From Hoylesella marshii DSM 16973 = JCM 13450 (GTDB taxonomy: Bacteria > Bacteroidota > Bacteroidia > Bacteroidales > Bacteroidaceae), in the NCBI RefSeq assembly GCF_000146675.1, contig NZ_GL397214.1, forward strand, positions 1,199,887-1,263,886: DNA of 64,000 nt, in the 5' to 3' direction. The position numbers and the translations under genes are program-made. The notes under the pieces were generated by a model, which saw only the letters and a program-made list of their open reading frames with translations, had not been told where the DNA came from and made no database searches. Shown piece after piece: positions 54,430-63,912 of the stretch. Each line of letters starts with the position of its first letter. The stretch's first letter is position 1.

Positions 54430-56526
54430 TTAACTGATAGCCATCCAATTGATGTTGGTCTTTCGCAGTTCTTTCAGCCTGTTCCAGAGCATGGCATATT
54501 CGGCTTTCTCGCATGTGGGGTCGGTTTCTATGATTTTCCGAGCTTCTTCTCGTGCCAGCTGCACTATCTGTCCGTCTCGTGCGATGTCTGCTATTTTCAG
54601 GTCGAAAGCGATGCCGCTCTGTTGTGTTCCTTCAAGGTCGCCGGGGCCACGCAGTTTTAAATCGGCCTCGGCGATGCGGAATCCGTCGTTTGTCTCACAC
54701 ATAATATCTATTCGTCGCCGTGTTTCGGCCGATAGCTTAAAGGGCGATACGAGGATGCAATAGCTCTGTTCGGCGCCCCGGCCTACGCGTCCGCGTAATT
54801 GATGGAGCTGGGAGAGACCGAAACGTTGGGCATCCATGATAATCATCACTGAGGCATTGGGCACGTTTACGCCCACTTCAATCACTGTGGTGGCTACCAA
54901 TATCTGCGTCTCTCCTGATATGAAACGTTGCATTTCGGCTTCTTTCTCGGCAGATTTCATCTTTCCGTGCACCTTGCTGAGCCTGTATTCGGGGAATATT
55001 TCCAGAAGGGCAGCGTAACCGTCTTCCAAGTTTTTCAGGTCAATCTTCTCGCTTTCGCTGATTAACGGGAAGACGATATAGACCTGACGCCCCAACTCTA
55101 TCTCCCTGCGAATACTCTGATAGAGACTTGTGAGCTGGGTGTCGTACTTATGAAGGGTCTGTATGGGTTTGCGTCCCGGTGGCAGTTCGTCTATCACACT
55201 CACATCGAGGTCGCCATAAATGGTCATGGCCAAGGTGCGTGGAATCGGTGTTGCCGTCATAACGAGCACATGAGGAGGGTTCTCGCTTTTGCTCCATAGG
55301 CGTGCTCTCTGTGCCACTCCGAAGCGGTGTTGCTCGTCTACGACAGCGAAACCGAGACGGGCGAACTGCACGTTTTCTTCTATCACAGCATGCGTGCCCA
55401 CAAGTATCTGTACTTCGCCGTTTGCCAATCCCTCGAGGATGGCTTGTCGGCGGCGTCCTTTCACCATGCCTGTGAGCAGTTCCACCCTCACGTCCATGCC
55501 CTTGAGGAATGTGCCGATAGTAGTGAGATGTTGCTCGGCGAGTATCTCGGTGGGTGCCATGATGCAGGCTTGGAAGCCGTTATCGAGAGCAATGAGCATA
55601 GACATGAGGGCAACAAGGGTCTTTCCCGAGCCCACATCTCCTTGCAGAAGCCGATTCATCTGGCTGCCCGATGCCATGTCGGAGCGTATCTCTCGTATCA
55701 CTCTCTTTTGGGCTTCGGTGAGTGGGAAGGGAAGGTTGGAGGAATAAAAGCGATTGAACAATGAGCCGACGCGTGTGAAAACATACCCACGATACTTGCG
55801 TTTGTGGTCGCTGGCATACCTTAATATATTCAGCTGAACATAGAAAAGCTCTTCAAACTTCAGTCGAAGTCGTGCGCGGGAGGTATCTTCTGCCGATTGC
55901 GGGTAGTGTATTTTACGGCACGCTTCGTCGCGGGATATCAGATGAAGAGGCTGTGTGATGAACGGAGGAAGTGTCTCCGGCAGAGGAGAAGGAATCTTTT
56001 CGATGAGTGTCTTCGTGAGCTTCTCTATGGCACGCGACGTGATACCGGCCTTCTTCATGCGTTCTGTGGTGACGTAATAAGGTTGCATTCCCATGGTGGA
56101 GAGCTGCAGTTGGGCAGCGTTCTCTATGTCTGGATGGGCAAATTGGTATCGTCCGTTATACAAGGAAGGCCTTCCAAAGACAATATAGTCGGTATTTACG
56201 CGGTAGTTCTTATAGACATATTGCGTGCCTTGGAACCAAACAAGGTCTACAACGCCGTGTCCGTCGGTGAAATGGGCAATGATGCGTTTGCGTCGTCGGC
56301 CTGTATCATATTCTTCAAAGCTGAGGATTCGTCCTTTGATTTGTACGAAAGGCATGTCCGAACGCAACTCGTCTATGGCATAGATGCGGCTTCTGTCTAC
56401 GTATTTATACGGGTAGTATTCGAGCAAGTCACGGTAAGACTCGATATGAAGTTCCTTACTTAATATCTCTTTCCTTTTGGGTCCTACCCCTTGGAGGTAC
56501 ATGATGTCTTGTTCGAGGATGCTCAA
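54430..56526 (-). CDS. recG: ATP-dependent DNA helicase RecG
   Basis: Reverses stalled forks and branches Holliday junctions. The wedge/OB domain contains VQIKGRILSFEEYDTGRRRK; helicase motifs are LLQGDVGSGKTLVALMSML (Walker A), VVDEQHRFG (DEQH), VMTATPIPRTLAMTIYGDLD and QLRGRVGRGAEQSYC. The start is uncertain: TTG at 56526 gives MSILEQDIMYLQGVGPKRK, matching the usual RecG N-terminus; an ATG at 56502 would shorten it and one at 56610 would overlap ispD by 76 bases. Confidence 0.93.
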   Translation of the reverse strand: MSILEQDIMYLQGVGPKRKEILSKELHIESYRDLLEYYPYKYVDRSRIYAIDELRSDMPFVQIKGRILSFEEYDTGRRRKRIIAHFTDGHGVVDLVWFQGTQYVYKNYRVNTDYIVFGRPSLYNGRYQFAHPDIENAAQLQLSTMGMQPYYVTTERMKKAGITSRAIEKLTKTLIEKIPSPLPETLPPFITQPLHLISRDEACRKIHYPQSAEDTSRARLRLKFEELFYVQLNILRYASDHKRKYRGYVFTRVGSLFNRFYSSNLPFPLTEAQKRVIREIRSDMASGSQMNRLLQGDVGSGKTLVALMSMLIALDNGFQACIMAPTEILAEQHLTTIGTFLKGMDVRVELLTGMVKGRRRQAILEGLANGEVQILVGTHAVIEENVQFARLGFAVVDEQHRFGVAQRARLWSKSENPPHVLVMTATPIPRTLAMTIYGDLDVSVIDELPPGRKPIQTLHKYDTQLTSLYQSIRREIELGRQVYIVFPLISESEKIDLKNLEDGYAALLEIFPEYRLSKVHGKMKSAEKEAEMQRFISGETQILVATTVIEVGVNVPNASVMIIMDAQRFGLSQLHQLRGRVGRGAEQSYCILVSPFKLSAETRRRIDIMCETNDGFRIAEADLKLRGPGDLEGTQQSGIAFDLKIADIARDGQIVQLAREEARKIIETDPTCEKAEYAMLWNRLKELRKTNINWMAIS

Positions 56527-56534
56527 TGATGGGT

Positions 56535-57260
56535 TTATTTGGGGAGAAATGAATAAAACGGAACGGATGATGAGGTGCCGGGAAGACTGCTTTCGGTTGG
56601 CAATCGGCAAAGTGTCTCGGCTATCAGGATGTCGAATGGTGTAGTGATTTTTATGTTTTCGCGGTTGCCCTCCACAAGGGTTATCGGTTGCCCCATGGCT
56701 TCTACGACCGACGCATCATCGGTATAATCGTCTCGGAACTCCTGATTATAGGCTTGTTTGAGCAGGGAGATGTCAAAGGTTTGCGGGGTCTGTACCAGCC
56801 GGAAGTCGTCTCTTGCCACAGTGGAACCACCTATCTGCCGCAAAGTCTCAACCACCGGCACAACCGGCACCACGGCTTTCGCCTCTTTGGCAGTGTCGTA
56901 ACAACGTTTAATGACGGAGAGAGACACGAACGGACGCACACCATCATGCACGCCAACGATGCCTTTTGCATCTTCGGGGATGAGCCTCAACCCATTCTTT
57001 ACCGACTGAAAGCGGGTTGTTCCACCATCGGCCACCTCATGATGGACATCGAATCGATGCTCGGCACACAGGCTTTTCCAATATTCCTGCTGGTCTTTTG
57101 GCAGCACCAAGATTATCTTCAATGCCTCGGAATAGTCTTTGAAGCGTTGCAAGGTGCGCATCAGTACGGGCAAACCGTTTATCGGCAAAAACTGTTTAGG
57201 GATGCTTCCACCCATCCGCAAGCCTTTCCCTCCGGCCACGACAATCAAGTATTGGCTCAT
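56535..57260 (-). CDS. ispD: 2-C-methyl-D-erythritol 4-phosphate cytidylyltransferase
   Basis: Third step of the non-mevalonate isoprenoid pathway: joins CTP and MEP. Motifs: [20 protein letters not shown] at the N-terminus, [12 protein letters not shown], and [11 protein letters not shown] with [15 protein letters not shown] near the end. It overlaps the DJ-1 gene by four bases. Confidence 0.95.
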   Translation of the reverse strand: MSQYLIVVAGGKGLRMGGSIPKQFLPINGLPVLMRTLQRFKDYSEALKIILVLPKDQQEYWKSLCAEHRFDVHHEVADGGTTRFQSVKNGLRLIPEDAKGIVGVHDGVRPFVSLSVIKRCYDTAKEAKAVVPVVPVVETLRQIGGSTVARDDFRLVQTPQTFDISLLKQAYNQEFRDDYTDDASVVEAMGQPITLVEGNRENIKITTPFDILIAETLCRLPTESSLPGTSSSVPFYSFLPK

Positions 57261-57832
57261 ACTTGGTGTGCTGCGATGACATCGGGAATGAGCATGCCGC
57301 TCTTCACCTCTTCACTCTTCTCTCGCGATACGAGCTGTTCCAGCAGTCTGAAGCTGTAAATAAAAGCGGCGGCAGGGCCTTTCCCCGTGGTGATATTTCC
57401 GTCTACGGTGCATAACTCTTGTGTATAGGTGGCACCGTCGAGAAACTTTTCAAAGCCCGGATAGCAGGTAGCACGCTTTCCTTTCAGTATGCCTAACCTT
57501 CCGAGAACAAACGGTGCGGCGCAAATAGCTCCGATGCGTTTGCCTTGGGCGTGATGTGCAGTAAGCAGACGGCACAGTCCCTCATGTTCGCTCAGATGGC
57601 TTGCACCGGGCATTCCGCCGGGTAGCAGCAACAAATCGGCCTGTTCAAAGTCTTTCACCTCTTCAAATTTCACGTCTGCTTTCAGGGTTACGCCGTGTGC
57701 AGACATCACGTATTCGGAGCCGGAAACACTGACTGTCTGTATCTCCACGCCGCCTCTGCGCAGAATGTCTACAGGTGCCAATGCCTCAATATCTTCAAAG
57801 CCATTGGCCAAAAACTCATATACCTTTGCCAT
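57257..57832 (-). CDS. DJ-1/PfpI family protein
   Basis: A small cytoplasmic protein with the DJ-1 nucleophile elbow [11 protein letters not shown] (Cys104) and conserved Glu16 in the [16 protein letters not shown] segment. It probably acts in oxidative-stress or glyoxal-repair chemistry. It is the first gene of a tight operon with ispD and recG (overlap of four bases, then eight). Confidence 0.93.
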   Translation of the reverse strand: MAKVYEFLANGFEDIEALAPVDILRRGGVEIQTVSVSGSEYVMSAHGVTLKADVKFEEVKDFEQADLLLLPGGMPGASHLSEHEGLCRLLTAHHAQGKRIGAICAAPFVLGRLGILKGKRATCYPGFEKFLDGATYTQELCTVDGNITTGKGPAAAFIYSFRLLEQLVSREKSEEVKSGMLIPDVIAAHQV

Positions 57833-57873
57833 AATTTTATTGTTTTATCAGGTTGTTTATCAAAAGAAAACTG

Positions 57874-57881
57874 TATTTTTG
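57874..57881 (+). promoter_or_regulatory. -7 element before nadK
   Basis: TATTTTTG, with TTG 18 bases upstream at 57853-57855; leader of about 150 bases to the chosen start. The open frame beginning at 57954 lies downstream of it and cannot be ruled out. Confidence 0.45.
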
Positions 57882-58031
57882 CAACATAGAACCTCTTGGC
57901 GGCGCAGCTTCAACCGTTGCTGATACGACTGCTTTCCGCCCATCACAGAGGTTTTGTCCTTTACAAAGATACGAAAAGTTTGTCAGTTGATGGCATACGA
58001 CGATGAAGAATATTTTAAAAAGCTATTAAAT

Positions 58032-58934
58032 ATGCCCGTGAGAAAGCTAAGTTTCGCCATCTTCGGCAACGAATATCAGGCTAAAAAGTCGGCTTCTGTC
58101 CAAACTCTTCTGAGTGTATTGCATGGCTTTGGTGCCGACATCGCCATCGACCGCCCCTTTTATCTTTTCCTGACAAAGACCCTACAGCTTCGTGTCGAGG
58201 ACGTAAAGGTTTTCGACGGAAGCGACTTCTCAGCAGACTTTGTTATCTCAATGGGGGGAGATGGCACTTTCTTAAAGGCTGCTTGCAGGGTAGGAGCTAA
58301 GCAGACACCCATTATCGGCATCAACACGGGACGGTTAGGCTTTCTTGCCGACATCTCGCCACGCGATATTCAAACGGCCATTGCTTCCATCTTTGCAGAC
58401 GATTACTTAGTGGAAGCGCATACGAATCTCATGATTGAAACCTCGGGAGAACCCCTCAAAGCCATTCCTTACGCATTGAACGACATTGCCATCTTAAAGA
58501 GAGACAATGCATCGATGATTTCCATTCACACGAAAATCAACGGCGAACACCTCGTTTGCTATCAGGCCGACGGACTCATCGTATCTACTCCCACCGGCTC
58601 CACTGCCTATTCGCTATCTAACGGAGGTCCTATCATGGTGCCGCAGACAAGCATTTTCTGTCTTACCCCTGTAGCCCCCCACAGCTTGAGCATTCGTCCG
58701 ATTGTGATTTCCGACGCTTCTGTCATTACGATGACAGTCGAGAGTCGCAGCCATAGCTTTCTGATTGCCATCGACGGACGGTCTGAAAAGCTCGCGGAAG
58801 GTACCGAACTGACCATCAGAAAGGCACCTTATATCACAAGAATCGTAAAAAGAAACGGACAAAAATACTTCTCTACACTACGTGAAAAGATGGCTTGGGG
58901 GGTAGACCAGAGGCAAGATGCCGCACAAGTATAA
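58032..58934 (+). CDS. nadK: NAD kinase
   Basis: Makes NADP from NAD and ATP or polyphosphate. The GGDG motif is in VISMGGDGTFLKAA; NDIAILKRDNASMISIHTK and ADGLIVSTPTGSTAYSLSNG are the other family signatures. The start MPVRKLSFAIFGNEYQ gives about 300 residues, the standard length; the frame extends 26 codons upstream to 57954. Confidence 0.93.
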   Translation: MPVRKLSFAIFGNEYQAKKSASVQTLLSVLHGFGADIAIDRPFYLFLTKTLQLRVEDVKVFDGSDFSADFVISMGGDGTFLKAACRVGAKQTPIIGINTGRLGFLADISPRDIQTAIASIFADDYLVEAHTNLMIETSGEPLKAIPYALNDIAILKRDNASMISIHTKINGEHLVCYQADGLIVSTPTGSTAYSLSNGGPIMVPQTSIFCLTPVAPHSLSIRPIVISDASVITMTVESRSHSFLIAIDGRSEKLAEGTELTIRKAPYITRIVKRNGQKYFSTLREKMAWGVDQRQDAAQV

Positions 58935-59006
58935 TAGCTTGTCGTTTCCCACACCTTTATTATATATCCTATCACCGCAAGGAGATGCTCATTTATTTAC
59001 CGCCCA

Positions 59007-60749
59007 TTGATGATATTCAGCAACTTTAAAACGCTTCTCAACGGCAAGACCAACAGATATACAGCCAAGGAAATATTCCGTTGGTTATGGGCTGCTTGGC
59101 ATGGAAACAGGCTTCAGGCCATGCTCAACGCCGTTATCGGACTGCTCGGAGTGGCAGTGAGTTTGTCCATGGTGTGGGCATTTCAACGTGCCATAGACGT
59201 GGCAGCCGGCAACCGCGACGGCTCTATTTATGGGTCGGTAGGCCTTATCGGCATCTTCATACTTGCCGATTTCGCCCTGAGCATCTCATCCATTTGGATA
59301 AGAAACATCCTTGGCATCCGCGCACAGAACCGCATGCAACAGCGACTTCTCGACCGTTTGCTGCGTTCGGAGTGGCATGGAAAGGAACGACACCATAGCG
59401 GCGATGTGCTCAATCGGCTGGAGCTGGATGTTGCCAACGTAGTGAACTTCCTCACAGAGGTTATCCCCAACACGCTATCCGTATTCACTCTCTTCCTCGG
59501 TGCTTTCTTTTATTTGTTTTCTATGGATGCTATGCTGGCTTGTATCACAGTGGGCATTATTCCGATATTCGTCGTTCTCAGCAAGATTTACATCAGTCGC
59601 ATGCGTCAACTCACACGTCGGGTACGCGATTCCGACAGCAATGTACAGAGCGTTTTGCAGGAAACCATACAGAACCGCATGCTGATTAAAACGCTCGAAG
59701 CCCGCACGCTGCTGGTTGACCGGCTGGAGTCTGCCCAAAGCACCTTACGCAACAACGTCGTTAAGCGCACGGCTTTCAACGTGTTCTCCAACTTTATACT
59801 CAATTTAGGCTTCTCTGCAGGCTATTTGGTAGCCTTCCTTTGGGCGGCGATACGCATGTCTGAACACACATTGTCTTTTGGAGGTATGACTGCTTTCTTA
59901 CAGTTGGTTAATAGAATACAAAGCCCTGCACGCAATCTTACCAAGCTCGTGCCGCAGTTTGTCTCTGTCTTTACAGCTGCGGAACGACTGATGGAACTTG
60001 AAGAAAACCCGCTTGAAGAGCAAGGCACTCCTATTTATATGGGCACTCCCTGCGGCGTGAGACTTTCAAACGTCTCTTTTGAATACGACGACGGCGAGGG
60101 AAAAGTAATCGAAAACCTTACTTTCGATTTCCGCCCGGGCAGCTGCACAGCCATATTAGGCGAGACCGGTTCGGGTAAAACCACGCTTGTACGCATGATA
60201 TTAGCCCTGATGAAACCCATAGATGGTTGTCTTGAAATGTACGACGCTCAGCATTCGTACCCTCTCTCGCCGCTCTTACGCTGTAATTTAGTATATGTTC
60301 CGCAAGGAAACACGCTCATGAGCGGCACTATACGCGAGAATTTGCGTCTTGGAAAGCTTGATGCCACCGACGAGGAGATGGCCGATGCACTGCGGAAAAG
60401 CTGTGCCGACTTTGTGATGACTCTGCCCGAAGGACTTGACACGGCATGTACCGAGTCGGGAGGAGGCCTGAGCGAAGGACAGGCGCAACGCATTGCCATT
60501 GCAAGGGCTTTGCTTCGCAACCGGCAAATCATGCTGTTTGATGAAGCAACGAGCGCTCTCGACCCCGAAACAGAGCGGCGTTTACTGCGTAATATCCTGT
60601 CGAATCGTGATAAAACGGTTCTTTTCATCACCCACCGTCCTGCCGTCGTGGAATATTGCGACCAAGTACTGACAATTGAAAAATGTGCCGTCGATACAAC
60701 AGACACTTACCTGTCTTCTCTTTCTCCCTTACCCCAAATCGGTCATTAG
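59007..60749 (+). CDS. ABC transporter, fused membrane and ATPase domains
   Basis: Half-size exporter of the type found in lipid or peptide export. Five or six membrane segments lie in the first 320 residues. The ATPase has Walker A ILGETGSGKTTLVRM, signature LSEGQAQRIAIARALL and Walker B IMLFDEATSALD, then an H-loop ITHRPAVVEYC. It must form a dimer to work. The substrate is unknown. It starts 72 bases after nadK and might be co-transcribed. Confidence 0.92.
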   Translation: MMIFSNFKTLLNGKTNRYTAKEIFRWLWAAWHGNRLQAMLNAVIGLLGVAVSLSMVWAFQRAIDVAAGNRDGSIYGSVGLIGIFILADFALSISSIWIRNILGIRAQNRMQQRLLDRLLRSEWHGKERHHSGDVLNRLELDVANVVNFLTEVIPNTLSVFTLFLGAFFYLFSMDAMLACITVGIIPIFVVLSKIYISRMRQLTRRVRDSDSNVQSVLQETIQNRMLIKTLEARTLLVDRLESAQSTLRNNVVKRTAFNVFSNFILNLGFSAGYLVAFLWAAIRMSEHTLSFGGMTAFLQLVNRIQSPARNLTKLVPQFVSVFTAAERLMELEENPLEEQGTPIYMGTPCGVRLSNVSFEYDDGEGKVIENLTFDFRPGSCTAILGETGSGKTTLVRMILALMKPIDGCLEMYDAQHSYPLSPLLRCNLVYVPQGNTLMSGTIRENLRLGKLDATDEEMADALRKSCADFVMTLPEGLDTACTESGGGLSEGQAQRIAIARALLRNRQIMLFDEATSALDPETERRLLRNILSNRDKTVLFITHRPAVVEYCDQVLTIEKCAVDTTDTYLSSLSPLPQIGH

Positions 60750-60794
60750 AGCCTATACAGGTTTTGTTTTGATGGTCGTTCAGATGCTTAATCT

Positions 60795-60870
60795 TCCTAT
60801 CGAAGGCGTAGCGGGCTACGTCGAAAGAAGGCGGCAGACAAGATATCGACAAGCGGATAGAAGATGACAA
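60795..60870 (+). repeat. Dispersed repeat of about 75 bp, copy 1
   Basis: The core GTAGCGGGCTACGTCGA followed by AAAGAAGGCGGCAGACAAGA recurs in inverse orientation at 62818-62897. It is in the 3' region after the ABC gene. Confidence 0.75.
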
Positions 60871-60895
60871 GAAGCCGTAGGAGCAATATTGAATG

Positions 60896-61192
60896 ATAAA
60901 TGAGCGAGTTCGGGATAAGGTTATCTGGGCTGTAAGCCCCAAAGGGGCGAAAGACCTTAGGCAGGGTGTGAAGCTCGTAAGAGCGTAACCCCTGATAAGC
61001 ATGTGCAGAAAGATGAACCCCGTAGGGGTGACGGAGGATGGAGGGTTCGTGTTCTGTCGCCCTTTCAGGGCTTAGACTGCGGGAATCCACAACACAGGGG
61101 CTGCGCTATCGCTTACCCCTGTCTAAGGTCTTACGCCCCGTCGGGGCTATTAGATAAGACTCTCTTATCCCGAATTCGCGTATAAATGAGCG
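60896..61192. mobile_element. MITE-like element with terminal inverted repeats and flanking direct repeats
   Basis: GCGAGTTCGGGATAAG (60904-60919) and CTTATCCCGAATTCGC (61164-61179) match inversely at 15 of 16 positions. The direct repeat ATAAATGAGCG flanks both ends (60896-60906, 61182-61192), as a target duplication would. Inner inverted arms (GACCTTAGGCAGGG-type against CTGTCTAAGGTC) make most of the element foldable. No open frame of note. The remainder of 60750-61753 is non-coding. Confidence 0.7.
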
Positions 61193-61361
61193 GTCTCATA
61201 AGCGATTGGGGGTTACACGATTCGGAGTAAAACCTCCACTTTTTCCCACAAGAGCGTGCCCGATGGGATACTGCCCGATGGGCGAGGGCGTCTTTACTCG
61301 TCGGAGACAAAAAAGCCAACATTTTCCCTTTGACTTGCAGTGAAATAGAAACGGATGTATG

Positions 61362-61440
61362 AAAGCTATCCTTTTAGGCCGTCGAAGGATAGCTTTGAGA
61401 GCGTGAAAGCATAGCTTTAACAAGCTCAAAGCATAGCTTT
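61362..61440. repeat. Cluster of dispersed palindromic 13-mers
   Basis: AAAGCTATCCTTT at 61362-61374, GAAGGATAGCTTT at 61384-61396, and AAAGCATAGCTTT at 61406-61418 and 61428-61440. The starts are 22 bp apart each time. The motif also occurs at 45330 and 49683-49717. Confidence 0.75.
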
Positions 61441-61641
61441 CTCGTTTTCATCGCTTTTATGCTGGATATCAATGGTTTGCGTATCGTACTTCAGAGGCGG
61501 AATGGAACATGAAAAGAGGTCTGCTCCAAGCGGTTATGAACCCCGTTTTTACAAGTGACAAGATAGGAAAACACAGGCCGTCCAAACGTTAAAAAGAGAA
61601 CAAAAACTGTTAAGAGGGCTGGTTCTTCGCCTTTTTTTCGT

Positions 61642-61649
61642 TATCTTTG
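61642..61649 (+). promoter_or_regulatory. -7 element of the M23 peptidase gene
   Basis: TATCTTTG, 104 bases before the ATG; no clear -33 box. Confidence 0.5.
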
Positions 61650-61753
61650 CCACGTCTCTTTCGTGATTCGATGAACTTTTGTTGTGTTCAACGGATTGTT
61701 TTTATGGAACAACCGAGTTGTTCTCGGAGACATCAACCCAAGAGAAATAGGAT

Positions 61754-62695
61754 ATGGAGTTAAAGAAAACGATAAAGATATTTATTTTCGGCACACTTTT
61801 AAGCATATATGCCGGTTCAGCATTCGGACAGGATTTATTGGCAAGACAAGCACCCGTAGACCGCAAAATGAAAGCGGTAGACACGCTGATGTTGCAAAGC
61901 ATTGTTCATAAAGAGATGGTGCAGTCGCCCGCCGCCGACCTTTATGAGGATTGGAACAACCAATATGCTCATAAAGCTACTGCTTTGCCGGACTCATTCC
62001 GCATCAGTTTGCGCAATTTCTGTATGCCAACACCGAGTCGCGTGGTAACATCCAACTTCGGACATCGTTGGGGACGCACCCATAAAGGTTTGGACATAAA
62101 GGTATATATCGGCGATACCATCCGCTCGGCCTTTGCCGGCAAGGTGAGAATCGTGAGGTATGAGGCCGCAGGATACGGCAGATATATCGTTATTCGGCAT
62201 CCAAATGGCTTGGAAACCATCTACGGACATCTGTCGGCACAGCTGGTTTCAGAGAATCAGACGGTAAAGGCGGGCGAACCGATAGGTCTTGGTGGTAACA
62301 CCGGACGTAGCACCGGTTCGCATCTTCACTTTGAGACACGTCTCTGCGGAGTGGCTTTGAACCCTGCATTGATGTTTGATTTCCGCAACCAAGACGTGAC
62401 AGGCGACTATTATCTCTATCGCCGCAGCAGCTATGAACACGAGTCGGCACTTGCCACACGAGAGCGCGGGAAGATAGGAAACGGAGGTTATACACGTGCG
62501 GATGTCGTGGGAGAACCGCTTAAAACTGCAATACCGGAACTCGGAAGCGAGCCTCGCTACCACAAGGTGGAAAGTGGCGAAACACTCTACTCTATCGCTC
62601 GGAAGCGTGGTGTGAGCATTGATGCCATTTACAAGCTCAATCATTTCGGGAAGAATGTGCGGTTACGACCCGGACAAATAGTAAGATATTCATGA
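61754..62695 (+). CDS. M23 metallopeptidase with LysM domain
   Basis: Periplasmic cell-wall endopeptidase or its regulator. A signal peptide (residues 1-25, GSAFG) is followed by a helical linker, then a LytM/M23 domain with the zinc motif HKGLDIKVYIGD and SHLHFETRL. The C-terminal LysM domain (YHKVESGETLYSIARKRGVS, RLRPGQIVRYS) binds peptidoglycan. Both HxxxD and HxH are present, so activity is expected. Confidence 0.94.
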   Translation: MELKKTIKIFIFGTLLSIYAGSAFGQDLLARQAPVDRKMKAVDTLMLQSIVHKEMVQSPAADLYEDWNNQYAHKATALPDSFRISLRNFCMPTPSRVVTSNFGHRWGRTHKGLDIKVYIGDTIRSAFAGKVRIVRYEAAGYGRYIVIRHPNGLETIYGHLSAQLVSENQTVKAGEPIGLGGNTGRSTGSHLHFETRLCGVALNPALMFDFRNQDVTGDYYLYRRSSYEHESALATRERGKIGNGGYTRADVVGEPLKTAIPELGSEPRYHKVESGETLYSIARKRGVSIDAIYKLNHFGKNVRLRPGQIVRYS

Positions 62696-62720
62696 TATTT
62701 TATTTTTTTAATGAATGAAT

Positions 62721-62760
62721 GAGGCCGAGAGAAGTGATTTCTATCGGCCTCGTTTGTTTG
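62721..62760 (+). terminator. Terminator of the M23 gene
   Basis: GAGGCCGA pairs with TCGGCCTC across 15 bases, followed by GTTTGTTTG. Confidence 0.8.
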
Positions 62761-62817
62761 AACTCCTATCGGTTATGAGATGGCCACCTCTCATTTCTAT
62801 AGGGATGATGTCGTTTT

Positions 62818-62897
62818 CTGTCATCTTTTATTCGCTTGCCGGCATCTTGTCTGCCGCCTTTTCTCGACGTAGCCCGTTACGCTTTCGACAGGAATGA
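62818..62897 (-). repeat. Dispersed repeat of about 75 bp, copy 2 (inverse)
   Basis: Inverse of 60795-60870, sharing the GGCGGCAGACAAGAT and ACGGGCTACGTCGA parts. It lies in the 62761-62991 gap, which has no gene. Confidence 0.75.
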
Positions 62898-62991
62898 CAA
62901 AGCATCTGACCGACAATCCCACAAATCCGTACAGGCATTCGTGACCGATTGGGGTTGAGGATGCCCTGCTTGCTCGCTGGAAGAAGAAACG

Positions 62992-63023
62992 AAAAAAGGG
63001 GACGAATGGTGATTCGTCCCCTT
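62992..63023 (-). terminator. Terminator of the Cys-rich protein gene
   Basis: On the minus strand AAGGGGACGAAT pairs perfectly with ATTCGTCCCCTT around CACC, then TTTT. Confidence 0.88.
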
Positions 63024-63044
63024 GGTAATCCTACAGATGAGAGA

Positions 63045-63395
63045 TTACTTGTTCGTCTTTTGACAGTTTTTCTGTGCTTTCTGCTTGTTGCAACAGTCAG
63101 CTTTTTTCTTCTGGTCGTTGTTGCAAGTCTTCTTTGTCTCGCAGCACTGTCCCTTAGCTTTGTCGCATTTCTTAGCCTTATCGCACTGACCTTTTTCTCC
63201 TTTGTGGCAGCCTTTGTTTTCACTGCATTGCTGTTTCTTATCGCCATTGCATTGCTTCTGGCATGTGGTAGCAGTCTTGCAGTCGGTTTTCTCTACTTTA
63301 TTCTTATCCTGTGTCTTTACACTTTGTGCGTTCACGCTTACGGAGAAGCACATAGCAGCTAATACGAGAGCTGCACTTACCAATGTTTTCTTCAT
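63045..63395 (-). CDS. Small secreted Lys- and Cys-rich protein
   Basis: The start MKKTLVSAALVLAAMCFSVS gives a clean signal peptide cleaved after VNA; the longer frame adds 32 residues unlike a signal. The mature part has about 93 residues, with 13 cysteines (KTDCKTATTCQKQC, then QCSENKGCHKGEKGQC, QCCETKKTC, ADCCNKQK) and many lysines, at spacings of four to nine. It could bind metals or be held by disulfides. It has its own promoter (TATATTTG, minus 63437-63430) and terminator. No family recognised. Confidence 0.75.
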   Translation of the reverse strand: MKKTLVSAALVLAAMCFSVSVNAQSVKTQDKNKVEKTDCKTATTCQKQCNGDKKQQCSENKGCHKGEKGQCDKAKKCDKAKGQCCETKKTCNNDQKKKADCCNKQKAQKNCQKTNK

Positions 63396-63429
63396 CTTTT
63401 TACTGTTTATAGGGTTTGTGAATTGGTTG

Positions 63430-63437
63430 CAAATATA
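63430..63437 (-). promoter_or_regulatory. -7 element of the Cys-rich protein gene
   Basis: TATATTTG on the minus strand, 35 bases before the start codon. Confidence 0.55.
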
Positions 63438-63789
63438 CGGTGAAAGATTGGAAACGGATGTATGATTTCTGTTATAAATCATTAATGGCACGCACTGTCT
63501 GCCCGATGAACGGTCTGTATTTATGCCGGTTCGGGATAAGGAAGTTCCCTAAAAAGTTGGTAATCTATCTGTTGTGTCGTAAACTTATAGTTGAAAAATC
63601 AATAACTTACAATATGTATATGGTGGCGATTACCACTGAAAAAGTTAACGAAAAGACTTTGATATACCAAGATTTCAGTTCGTTTTTTCACTGTATAAGA
63701 CAATCGCTTCTATACGAATATGCAAACGATTGCAATTGGAATTGGACAAATAAAAATGTTTTATGCGAATGTGATATATGGAAATGCCG

Positions 63790-63912
63790 TACCTTTGCTG
63801 CGCATTCCTCCCGAAAGGGATAGGTAATGGCAGAATAGAATTATTAGTTTTGTTGATTTAGTGAGTAAGGGTCTCGTTTGCAGTGATTTGCAAGCGAGAT
63901 TTCTTTTTTATC
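63790..63912 (+). ncRNA. Candidate small transcription unit (promoter to terminator, no gene)
   Basis: TACCTTTG (63790-63797) is an exact -7 element. About 70 bases on, CTCGTTTGCA and TGCAAGCGAG form a hairpin (63872-63896) followed by TTTCTTTTTT. The RNA of about 110 bases has no open frame of note. It may be a small RNA or the leader of a gene beyond the window. 63492-63789 has no convincing gene. Confidence 0.4.

Noticed and set aside
63440..63823. 127-codon plus-strand frame
   Set aside because: It begins opposite the Cys-rich gene promoter, crosses a promoter element, and has no domain; composition looks random.
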